Of a stretch of DNA of 64,000 nt, positions 57,717 through 64,000 are shown one piece after another. The first letter of the stretch is position 1. Each line of letters starts with the position of its first letter. The position numbers and the translations under genes are program-made. Source of the stretch: Comamonadaceae bacterium (GTDB taxonomy: Bacteria > Pseudomonadota > Gammaproteobacteria > Burkholderiales > Burkholderiaceae_C); contig JAAFIW010000015.1 in the NCBI GenBank assembly GCA_013297875.1, forward strand, positions 1 through 64,000. Reading direction: 5' to 3'. Under the pieces are notes generated by a model. That model did no database searches. It was given only the letters and a program-made list of their open reading frames with translations, and was not told where the DNA came from.

Positions 57717-59564
57717 ATGAAATATTTGCTTGCAGTCCTGTTGGTCGTTTGGAACACACTCCTCTTGTCGCCCGCCCAGGCTCAGGTTTGTGTACCGTCC
57801 TGTAGCTTGGCGGGGGTGGTCAATGACTACTGGCCCGCAACCAGCGACGCGGCAGTTGGCGCTGCGAGCGTCACACTGGGGCCACGCCGAGCGGGTGGAG
57901 CTGGCGCGACGATCTCGGTGGGTGACTTGTTGCTGGTCATTCAAATGCAGGATGCGACGATCAACACCGCCAATACAGCTGCTTACGGGAGCGGAGGTGC
58001 CGGGGGCAATGGCTACCTGGCCGCGAGGCAAACTGGCTTTTACCAATATTTGAACGCAACAAACGCTGTGGGCGCAGGCGGTGGCCCACTGACTTTCTCG
58101 CCCCCGCTGATCAATGCTTACAACGCGACTGTGACCGGCCCAGGCGCGCCAACTTACCAAGTCATTCGTGTACCGAACTGCGAGGCAGGAACGTTGACCG
58201 CGACCGTGACCGGACTGCCCTGGAGCAGCTCAACGGGCGGTGTGGTGGCGCTGCGTGCTGCAGATCTGAACATGAATGGTCAAACCATCAACGCAGACAA
58301 TTTGGGCTTCAGAGGGGGTGCATCAGAAGCACACAACAACCCGGTCAATACCGACAACTGGGCTTCTAACTTGGTTTCAGACCAATTCAAAGGTGAGGGA
58401 ATTGCGGGCACGCCTCAGTACTTGGTCGACTTGACAACCGCCGCGCTTGGGGTGGAGATTACGGCCACCGTAGCGGCATTTCCTGGCGGTAACCGGGCGC
58501 GGGGTGCACCGGGCAATGCGGGTGGAGGCGGCGAGGGCGATTCAGGTTCCGGCGGCGGTGGCAACGGTGGCCCCGGCGGCGTGGGTGGGGTCTGGGATGC
58601 CGGTATCGGCGCAAATGGTGGTGGTCGTGGTGGGGCGGTTTTTGCTGAACGGGCCTTTACACGCTTGGTGATGGGCGGCGGCGGTGGTGGCGGCGGCGCT
58701 GGCCCAAGGCAGGAGGCCAATGCGATCAACGTGTTCAACGAAGCCAATCCGCCCGCCGGCAATGGAACAAATGCATTCAGTCGGGGTGGGGCCGGTGGTG
58801 GCATCGTGATTCTGAACACCATCAATCGCACGGGTGGTTTGACGATCAACGCCAGTGGCCAAAGTTCTACGGGCACATTTGGTGTTCAACCTACCCCTAT
58901 CGCGCCAGATATCAACCTCCAGGTCAGTGGTGGAGGCGGTGCCGGAGGCTCGGTGGTTTTGTATGGGGCTGGTGGAACCATCAATGTGAACGCTATTGGT
59001 GGAGCGGGTGGTGTCGGAAACCGGGTGGGGCACTTTGGCCAGGGCGGCGGCGGTGGTGGTGGGGTGGTGTTTGCGCAAAGTGCTGCGGGCGTCACAGCGG
59101 TCACCACCGGCGGTGTTGCAGGTTGCACCCGTTCCGGTGGCCTTGATAGTCAAGCAGCTGCGTGCAGTGCAGCAGATGCGTTTAGCAGCACGGCGGGTGG
59201 ACCAGGGCCTGCACTACTGACTTTTGCGGGCCCCGCTCCTGGTAATCCGCGGTGCAGTGCCAATGTGTCGATCAACAAAAGTAACGCCGTTGGCACATTG
59301 CTGACGGGGCAGACCACCAGCTACACCGTGACGGTGGCTAACTTCGGGCCCAATGCTGCAAACAACAGCTTGTTGCAGGATCTGCCATCCACTGGTTTGA
59401 ACTGCACGGCGGTGTCTTGCACCGCATCGACTCCCAGCGGTCTTTGCCCGTTGAGTGCCCCTATTTCCAGCCTGCTGGGCTCCGGCGTAACCCTAACCAG
59501 CTTGCCCGCTAACAGCACCCTGCTTTTCTCCGTGACCTGCGGTGTGACGGCCACAGGGCAATGA
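57717..59564 (+). CDS. Secreted Gly-rich protein with DUF11-like C-terminal domain
   Basis: 615 aa with signal peptide (cut after AQA). A central low-complexity region is very rich in Gly (residues about 270-330 and 400-460), with runs such as GGGGGGGGAG. The C-terminal 100 residues form a DUF11-type beta domain (NVSINKSNAVGTLLTGQTTS, YTVTVANFGPNAANNSLLQD). Cys pairs occur near both ends. It is likely an exported surface or matrix protein. Its end overlaps the FAS1-like gene by 4 nt. Confidence 0.75.
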   Translation: MKYLLAVLLVVWNTLLLSPAQAQVCVPSCSLAGVVNDYWPATSDAAVGAASVTLGPRRAGGAGATISVGDLLLVIQMQDATINTANTAAYGSGGAGGNGYLAARQTGFYQYLNATNAVGAGGGPLTFSPPLINAYNATVTGPGAPTYQVIRVPNCEAGTLTATVTGLPWSSSTGGVVALRAADLNMNGQTINADNLGFRGGASEAHNNPVNTDNWASNLVSDQFKGEGIAGTPQYLVDLTTAALGVEITATVAAFPGGNRARGAPGNAGGGGEGDSGSGGGGNGGPGGVGGVWDAGIGANGGGRGGAVFAERAFTRLVMGGGGGGGGAGPRQEANAINVFNEANPPAGNGTNAFSRGGAGGGIVILNTINRTGGLTINASGQSSTGTFGVQPTPIAPDINLQVSGGGGAGGSVVLYGAGGTINVNAIGGAGGVGNRVGHFGQGGGGGGGVVFAQSAAGVTAVTTGGVAGCTRSGGLDSQAAACSAADAFSSTAGGPGPALLTFAGPAPGNPRCSANVSINKSNAVGTLLTGQTTSYTVTVANFGPNAANNSLLQDLPSTGLNCTAVSCTASTPSGLCPLSAPISSLLGSGVTLTSLPANSTLLFSVTCGVTATGQ

Positions 59565-60079
59565 CCGCCGATGCGGCCTTCCGGGTGGACCGCCGCAAAT
59601 GGCTCCAACGGGCGGTTCTGGGGGCGGCTTGCCCGGTGTGGGCCAGTGCGCAGACTGTCAGCCCGCCAACGCCGCGCCAATTGCTTGCTGACTACATTGA
59701 AACCGTTCGAGCACCCTTGTTTTCCGAGTGGATGCCTAACTTGCCGCAGTGCCAGTTGTTTTATGGCGTGTTCAAGCAATCTCAATTGAGTGCTGAACTG
59801 GACGGCATGGCCACTCTGACGGCGTTCATCCCGGTCGACAGTGCATGGCCAAAAGAGCTGGACTTGTCGACACTGAATGAGCAAACCGCCCGTCAGTTGG
59901 TGCTGCGTCATGTGATGGATGTGCGCTGGAATGCTGTGGCCCAGCCCATCCGGAGCTTCACCACGCGCGGCGGTGTGAGCATCAGCGTAGAGGTTGCGCA
60001 AATCAACAACCATGCTTTCGAGCTGCAAGGCTTGCGTGCTCGCAATGGTTTTTTGCACCTGTTCAGAGGTGTGCTGTAG
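59561..60079 (+). CDS. Fasciclin (FAS1)-like exported protein
   Basis: 172 aa. The N-terminus RRKWLQRAVLGAACPVWASA resembles a Tat signal. The rest fits a small fasciclin domain (LTAFIPVDSAWP, ARQLVLRHVMDVRW, NNHAFELQGL), an adhesion fold. ATGA overlap with the Gly-rich protein gene implies coupled translation and a joint role at the cell surface. Confidence 0.68.
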   Translation: MTADAAFRVDRRKWLQRAVLGAACPVWASAQTVSPPTPRQLLADYIETVRAPLFSEWMPNLPQCQLFYGVFKQSQLSAELDGMATLTAFIPVDSAWPKELDLSTLNEQTARQLVLRHVMDVRWNAVAQPIRSFTTRGGVSISVEVAQINNHAFELQGLRARNGFLHLFRGVL

Positions 60080-60082
60080 CCG

Positions 60083-60649
60083 TCAGGTGGGCCTTTTTAG
60101 CCCCTGAGCCAGCTTTTCAAGCCTTTTCTCACTCTCTCCCAGTGATTTATTGATTCGATCGCTATGAAATGTGTAGCGATTCAAAGCGATTTCAGCTTGG
60201 TCGGCTGACCACGCCGCCCAACCGGTTTGCTCGCCCGTCACATTCTCCAGGCTGATGCAGTCTACCGGGCAGACCGGAATGCACAGCTCGCAGCCTGTGC
60301 AATGCGCCTCCATCACCGTGTGCATGAGTTTGTTGCTGCCCAGGATGGCATCGGTGGGGCACACCGGCAGGCACAGGGTGCAGCCAATGCACCAAGTCTC
60401 ATCAATCACTGCCACCTGGCGTGGGCCTTCTGTGCCGTGGATTTCGTTCAAGGGCAGGGAAGGTTGACCCGTGATCGCGGCCAGTCTGGCCACCCCTTCT
60501 GCACCGCCCGGCGGGCACTGGTTAATGCCCGCCTCGCCCTGCGCAATGGACTGCGCATAGGCCAGGCAATCGGGGTAGCCGCAGCGCGTGCACTGGGTTT
60601 GGGGCAGGGCGGCGTGGATGCGTGCAGAGTAGTTTTGAATATTTGTCAA
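60083..60649 (-). CDS. RnfB-like ferredoxin (electron transport complex subunit B type)
   Basis: 188 aa: a Fe-S domain LPQTQCTRCGYPDCLAYAQ (CxxCxxxxC), then two 4Fe-4S clusters CIGCTLCLPVCP and CTGCELCIPVCP. Matches the soluble RnfB/RsxB family without the N-terminal membrane anchor. No other rnf genes are adjacent; in related bacteria this gene stands alone near nth. A degenerate dispersed repeat may lie at its 3' end. Confidence 0.85.
   Translation of the reverse strand: MTNIQNYSARIHAALPQTQCTRCGYPDCLAYAQSIAQGEAGINQCPPGGAEGVARLAAITGQPSLPLNEIHGTEGPRQVAVIDETWCIGCTLCLPVCPTDAILGSNKLMHTVMEAHCTGCELCIPVCPVDCISLENVTGEQTGWAAWSADQAEIALNRYTFHSDRINKSLGESEKRLEKLAQGLKRPT
60138..60182 (+). repeat. Probable degenerate dispersed repeat inside the RnfB-like gene
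   Basis: CCCAGTGATTTATTGATTCG then ATCGCTATGAAATGTGTAGC and GATT. Compared with copy 8 it keeps the length, the 5' CCCAG...TTTATTG and the hairpin, but lost CTCAAGCAG. Antisense to the gene; codes NRYTFHSDRINKSLG. Confidence 0.5.
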
Positions 60650-60669
60650 TTCAGATAGAAAAACAAGCG

Positions 60670-61704
60670 CTACAACTCTGAAAATCGAACCACGTCGTTT
60701 ACAAGTACCGTTTGAGTGCTATCAATAATTCCATCGGAGTTGTTATCTACTTCAACGCGAATTTGACCGGGAAGGGCGATTGTGAGCGTGATACGTGCCC
60801 CAGCCACGGTAAGCAACATAGTTCCAGCTGAATATTGCCCTGTATTACTAATTACGAATGGATTGGATTGTTGATTTGCGGTCACTGTCAATTCTCCAAG
60901 CGGAGCTAGCCTAGTGACGAATACCACGTCGCGGAAGCTGTAGTTTATCGATGCAGCCGTTGCAATTGAGGCTACCGAAGGGCTAGATCGCACTTCACCA
61001 GATCGGACGGAGACTGTATTGCCCGTGACTGGATTTCGAATAGTCAAGTTATCGAAACGCGACGTATTAGCTGAATTTCCGTCGCTGATTTGAACTCCAC
61101 CGTCCCAGGTAATTCTGCTACTTGCGCTATCCGTTCCAGTAAAGTTCGAGAATGTCAGTGCTGCGTTATACGACCAAGCGCTGGTACTCGAATAAGGGGT
61201 TTCAAACAGACTCCCCACCCTTGCCGATACCATGCCGTTAGCCGAGTTGAAGCCGGATGAGGTTAGATTGGGTAGGCGGCAGGCACTGGCTGTCATGGAT
61301 GAAGTATCACCGCTCGACAAACGGGAATTGTTGTCGGCATCAATTCGAGAATAGGTCAAAGTGCCACCAGCAGAGCAAGCAACCGAGCCAGTCGTTGCCG
61401 TGGATTGAAACGCAGTTTTAGTCAGCAATTGCGAATAAATAGAACCACCTAGGCCCGCTGCGAAAATCTGTATTGCCCTTCCACCCAATATCTGTGCTTG
61501 GACATCAGTGAAGCTCAACCTAACTGCATCTGGGGGAGTTGTGGTTGCAGTGGTGGACGTAGGGGTAGGGATCGCTGGAGTTGCAGCCGAGGAGGTGGCG
61601 GCAGGCGCGCTGTCGCTACCTCCTCCGCCACAAGCGCTCAGGCAGGCTGCAAACACAGCGGTCAAAAAGCCCGCGCGAGTGCTACGGATCGATAGGGTTT
61701 GCAT
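60670..61704 (-). CDS. Hypothetical lipoprotein
   Basis: 344 aa: signal with lipobox CLSAC, GGGGSDS, Thr/Pro-rich spacer, then a beta-rich domain (GTLTYSRIDADNNSRLSSGD, SYNAALTFSNFTGTDSASSR). Not recognised. GC content is lower than the flanks, suggesting transfer. Resembles the other Cys-Gly-Gly-Gly lipoproteins in this window only in its N-terminus. Confidence 0.65.
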   Translation of the reverse strand: MQTLSIRSTRAGFLTAVFAACLSACGGGGSDSAPAATSSAATPAIPTPTSTTATTTPPDAVRLSFTDVQAQILGGRAIQIFAAGLGGSIYSQLLTKTAFQSTATTGSVACSAGGTLTYSRIDADNNSRLSSGDTSSMTASACRLPNLTSSGFNSANGMVSARVGSLFETPYSSTSAWSYNAALTFSNFTGTDSASSRITWDGGVQISDGNSANTSRFDNLTIRNPVTGNTVSVRSGEVRSSPSVASIATAASINYSFRDVVFVTRLAPLGELTVTANQQSNPFVISNTGQYSAGTMLLTVAGARITLTIALPGQIRVEVDNNSDGIIDSTQTVLVNDVVRFSEL

Positions 61705-61732
61705 AAAAAAATCTCCTTGAATTTGAATGAGC

Positions 61733-63181
61733 TTATGAACGTGAGCGACCTGCTTTTGCTACCAATGGTGTAGCGCCCAGAGCAGTTTTTACGGGGGCTT
61801 TGGCCGGTTTAGTGGCATTCCTTGCGGCTGAAGCGGTTTTGCGCGATGCAGGGTTCGGTGTCGTCGGTGTGTCAGTGTCTGTGGAGGCATCGACCGGGGT
61901 TTGCTTGGTAGTTTCGTGACCATCATGCTGCGCAATAAACGCCTGTACCGCCGGAGCCACGATTTCGCGCCAGCGCCTGCCGCTGAAGATGCCGTAATGC
62001 CCCGCACCCTTGGCTTCCAAATGCTGGTGTTGGCTGGCAGGCACACCGCTGCACAGGTCGTGCGCGGCTTCGGTCTGTCCACTGCCGGAGATGTCGTCCA
62101 GCTCGCCCTCAACGGTGAACACTGCCGTGGTTCTGATGTCTTGTGGCACGACGCGCTCAGCTTTACCTTGGGGGTTTTTGACTTCCCAGGTGCCGTTGAC
62201 CAGGGCGAATTCCTGGAACACGACTTTGATGGTGTCCAGGTAGTAGCCGGCATCCATGTCCAGCACGGCGTTGTATTCGTCGTAGAACTTGCGATGCGTC
62301 TCGGCACCGGTATCGTCGCCCTTGAGTAGGTCCTTGAAGTAGTCGTAATGGCTTTTGGCGTGGTGCTCGGGGTTCATGGCCACAAAACCGGTGTGCTGCA
62401 AAAAGCCAGGGTAGACGCGGCGGCCTGCGCCTGGGAAGCTGGGGGGCACGCGAAAAATCACGTTGTTTTCAAACCAGCTGTAGCTTTTGTTCATGGCCAG
62501 GTTGTTGACTGCCGTGGGCGATTTGCGCGCGTCAATCGGCCCGCCCATCATGGTCATTGAAAGCGGCGTGGTCTCGCCACGGCTGGCCATCAGCGATACG
62601 GCGGCCAGCACGGGCACCGTAGGCTGACAGACGCTGATCACGTGGCAGTTGCCGTATCTGCCTTGCAGGTGGCGAATGAATTCCTGCACGTAGTTCACAT
62701 AGTCGTCCAGGTGAAAGGTGCCTTCAGACAGCGGCACCATACGGGCGTTTTTCCAGTCAGTGATGTAGACCTTGTGGCCTTGCAGCATGCTTTTGACGGT
62801 GTCGCGCAGCAAGGTGGCGTAGTGGCCAGACAGCGGGGCGACGATCAGCACGGCTGGTTGTGCCTGCATGTCGGTCAGCGTAGCGGAGTCGTCGGTGAAG
62901 CGCTTGAAGCGACGCAGCTCACAAAACGGCAGATCAATTTCGATGGCTTCGTGAATCACCACCTCGGTCTTGCCGACACTGACTGTTTTGATGTCGAAGA
63001 TGGGCTTTTCGTAGTCCTTGCCCAGCCGGTACATCAGGTCGTAGCCCGCCGACAGGCGTTGGGCAAACGGCGTCTGGCCAAAAGGCGACAGCGGGTTGCT
63101 GTACAGCTTGGCGGCAGCCTGCGCAAAGTCAGTAAATGGCTCCATCAACGCGCGCTGGGTTTCGTAAATCTGATACAGCAT
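61733..63181 (-). CDS. phaZ: Intracellular polyhydroxybutyrate depolymerase
   Basis: 482 aa. Mobilises stored PHB. The alpha/beta-hydrolase core has the nucleophile region VISVCQPTVPVLAAVSLMAS, where Cys takes the place of Ser as in PhaZ1 of Cupriavidus necator. VEGELDDISGSGQTEAAHDL and KGAGHYGIFSGRRWRE complete the triad. A basic Ala/Lys/Pro-rich C-terminal tail of about 60 residues resembles phasin/PHB-granule or DNA-binding tails. ATG at 63181 (MLYQIYETQRA). Confidence 0.93.
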   Translation of the reverse strand: MLYQIYETQRALMEPFTDFAQAAAKLYSNPLSPFGQTPFAQRLSAGYDLMYRLGKDYEKPIFDIKTVSVGKTEVVIHEAIEIDLPFCELRRFKRFTDDSATLTDMQAQPAVLIVAPLSGHYATLLRDTVKSMLQGHKVYITDWKNARMVPLSEGTFHLDDYVNYVQEFIRHLQGRYGNCHVISVCQPTVPVLAAVSLMASRGETTPLSMTMMGGPIDARKSPTAVNNLAMNKSYSWFENNVIFRVPPSFPGAGRRVYPGFLQHTGFVAMNPEHHAKSHYDYFKDLLKGDDTGAETHRKFYDEYNAVLDMDAGYYLDTIKVVFQEFALVNGTWEVKNPQGKAERVVPQDIRTTAVFTVEGELDDISGSGQTEAAHDLCSGVPASQHQHLEAKGAGHYGIFSGRRWREIVAPAVQAFIAQHDGHETTKQTPVDASTDTDTPTTPNPASRKTASAARNATKPAKAPVKTALGATPLVAKAGRSRS

Positions 63182-63323
63182 GGTGTGAACCTTTGGTGAG
63201 CAAGTGAAAATGGTGCAGCGCAATATATCAGTTGAACGGCGCTGTCATCAAGCTAAGGGGCCACAGCAAGGGAAACTACCCGTACAGCAGCCAGAAACTC
63301 AATTTATTGGCCGAATTGCCCTG

Positions 63324-63369
63324 TAGCCCATGTATTCATTGCTCGAGCAGCTATATTATTTATAGCGTC
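63324..63369 (+). repeat. Copy 13 of the dispersed repeat, overlapping the hemL stop
   Basis: TAGCCCATGTATTCATTGCT then CGAGCAGCTATATTATTTAT and AGCG. On the minus strand the hairpin supplies the final Tyr-Lys codons and TAA of hemL. Confidence 0.88.
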
Positions 63370-64000
63370 TGGCGATCTCCTGGAACACGACGCCTGCCGC
63401 ATCCAGGGTGTCGTCAATGTCTTGCTGGCTGTGTGCGGCGCTGACAAAACCTGCTTCGTACAAGGCCGGCGCAATGTAGATGCCGCGATCCAGCAGGCCG
63501 TGAAAGAGTTGGTTGAAACGCGCGCCATCGGTGGCCATGACCTGGGGGTAGTTGTGTGGCAGCGAATCGAGCAGAAAAAAACCAAACATGCCGCCTTCGC
63601 TGTCGCCACAGAAAGGCACCCCGGCTTGCTGTGCAGCCATACACAAGCCGGCCACCAACGATTGTGTGCGCTGGCCCAGCGCTTCGAAAAATCCAGGCTG
63701 GCGGATCACTTGCAGCGTGGCCAGGCCGCAGGCCGTGGCCACCGGGTTGCCACTCAAGGTACCTGCCTGGTACACCGGCCCCAGCGGTGCCAATTGCTCC
63801 ATCACCGCCCGTTTGGCACCAAACGCGGCCAGCGGCATGCCGCCGCCAATGACCTTGCCCATCACCGTCATGTCGGGCTCAAAGCCAGGAATCAGCTGGG
63901 CATACAGGCTTTGCGCGCCGCCCAGCGCTACCCGAAAACCCGTCATCACTTCATCAAACGCCAACAGCGCGCCATGGTGTGTGCACAACTCGCGGCAGCG
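63356..64000 (-). CDS. hemL: Glutamate-1-semialdehyde 2,1-aminomutase (partial, 3' part)
   Basis: PLP enzyme of the C5 tetrapyrrole pathway. The visible part begins upstream of LLAFDEVMTGFRVALGGAQ, contains the PLP-Lys in MTVMGKVIGGGMPLAAFG, and YQAGTLSGNPVATACGLATL. The 5' part lies beyond the window edge. The stop is inside a dispersed repeat. Confidence 0.95.
   Translation of the reverse strand, partial: RCRELCTHHGALLAFDEVMTGFRVALGGAQSLYAQLIPGFEPDMTVMGKVIGGGMPLAAFGAKRAVMEQLAPLGPVYQAGTLSGNPVATACGLATLQVIRQPGFFEALGQRTQSLVAGLCMAAQQAGVPFCGDSEGGMFGFFLLDSLPHNYPQVMATDGARFNQLFHGLLDRGIYIAPALYEAGFVSAAHSQQDIDDTLDAAGVVFQEIARRYK

Overview
This window looks like a chromosomal segment of a Comamonadaceae betaproteobacterium (Burkholderiales), most like Rhodoferax or Polaromonas. 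The evidence is the high-GC core genes, the conserved order gpsA-secB-grxC-rhodanese diverging from gpmA-ctpA-moeB, a DUF3460 gene next to scpA, a GntR-regulated methylmalonyl-CoA/propionyl-CoA operon, an intracellular PHB depolymerase, and a dispersed repeat centred on TGCTCAAGCAGCTAT. The genus is inference from the text of the sequence; no search was run. No tRNA, rRNA, CRISPR array or prophage was seen.

Layout. 0-11 kb: an HtrA-like membrane protease, a DGPF/YCII protein with its ECF42-type sigma factor, a lipoprotein-FecR pair facing a secreted caspase-like protein with a very long Ala/Gln/Glu coiled coil, a second HtrA-like protein whose catalytic His is Tyr, and a BamE-like lipoprotein. 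11-15 kb: DUF3460 and scpA, then a complete IS4-family element (10-bp target duplication) sitting in the last codons of an NHL-repeat lipoprotein with a hexamer-repeat Pro/Ala linker. 15-25 kb: housekeeping genes (gpsA, secB, grxC, rhodanese, gpmA, ctpA, moeB, DUF218, murB, yajQ, retropepsin-like protein, MFS exporter). 25.8-29.4 kb: a less GC-rich insertion flanked by two copies of the MFS 3' end, then a hipBA module whose hipA is split by a 160-bp palindromic element. 29.5-38.9 kb: rpoD, dnaG, a TPR/GT41 glycosyltransferase, a 7TM receptor with degenerate GGDEF domain and DUF1993. 39-44 kb: accessory DNA (vapC relic cut by an IS5-family element, an SF1 helicase-like gene, a gntR pseudogene, an MNT/HEPN pair).

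44-57.6 kb holds the main interest. The propionate genes mcm, meaB, pccB, pccA and a VOC/epimerase-like gene all read in one direction, but nearly every junction carries a foreign module in the same direction: an RHH/PIN toxin-antitoxin pair, a vapC relic and a small membrane protein between mcm and meaB; a NACHT NTPase overlapping meaB by 8 nt and ending 16 nt before pccB; and an intact hipBA operon between pccB and pccA, bracketed by palindromic elements that keep one core but have unrelated, self-complementary arms. The metabolic operon thus looks like a landing site for defence and toxin-antitoxin genes that may share its transcription.

57.7-64 kb: a secreted Gly-rich protein with a FAS1-like partner, an RnfB-like ferredoxin, a lipoprotein, phaZ and the 3' part of hemL.

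A cross-cutting theme is the roughly 75-bp TGCTCAAGCAGCTAT repeat: at least 13 copies, several lying in frame inside essential or central genes (gpsA, dnaG, mcm, pccA) and several supplying start or stop codons (gpsA, the ECF42 sigma factor, the GT41 protein, hemL).
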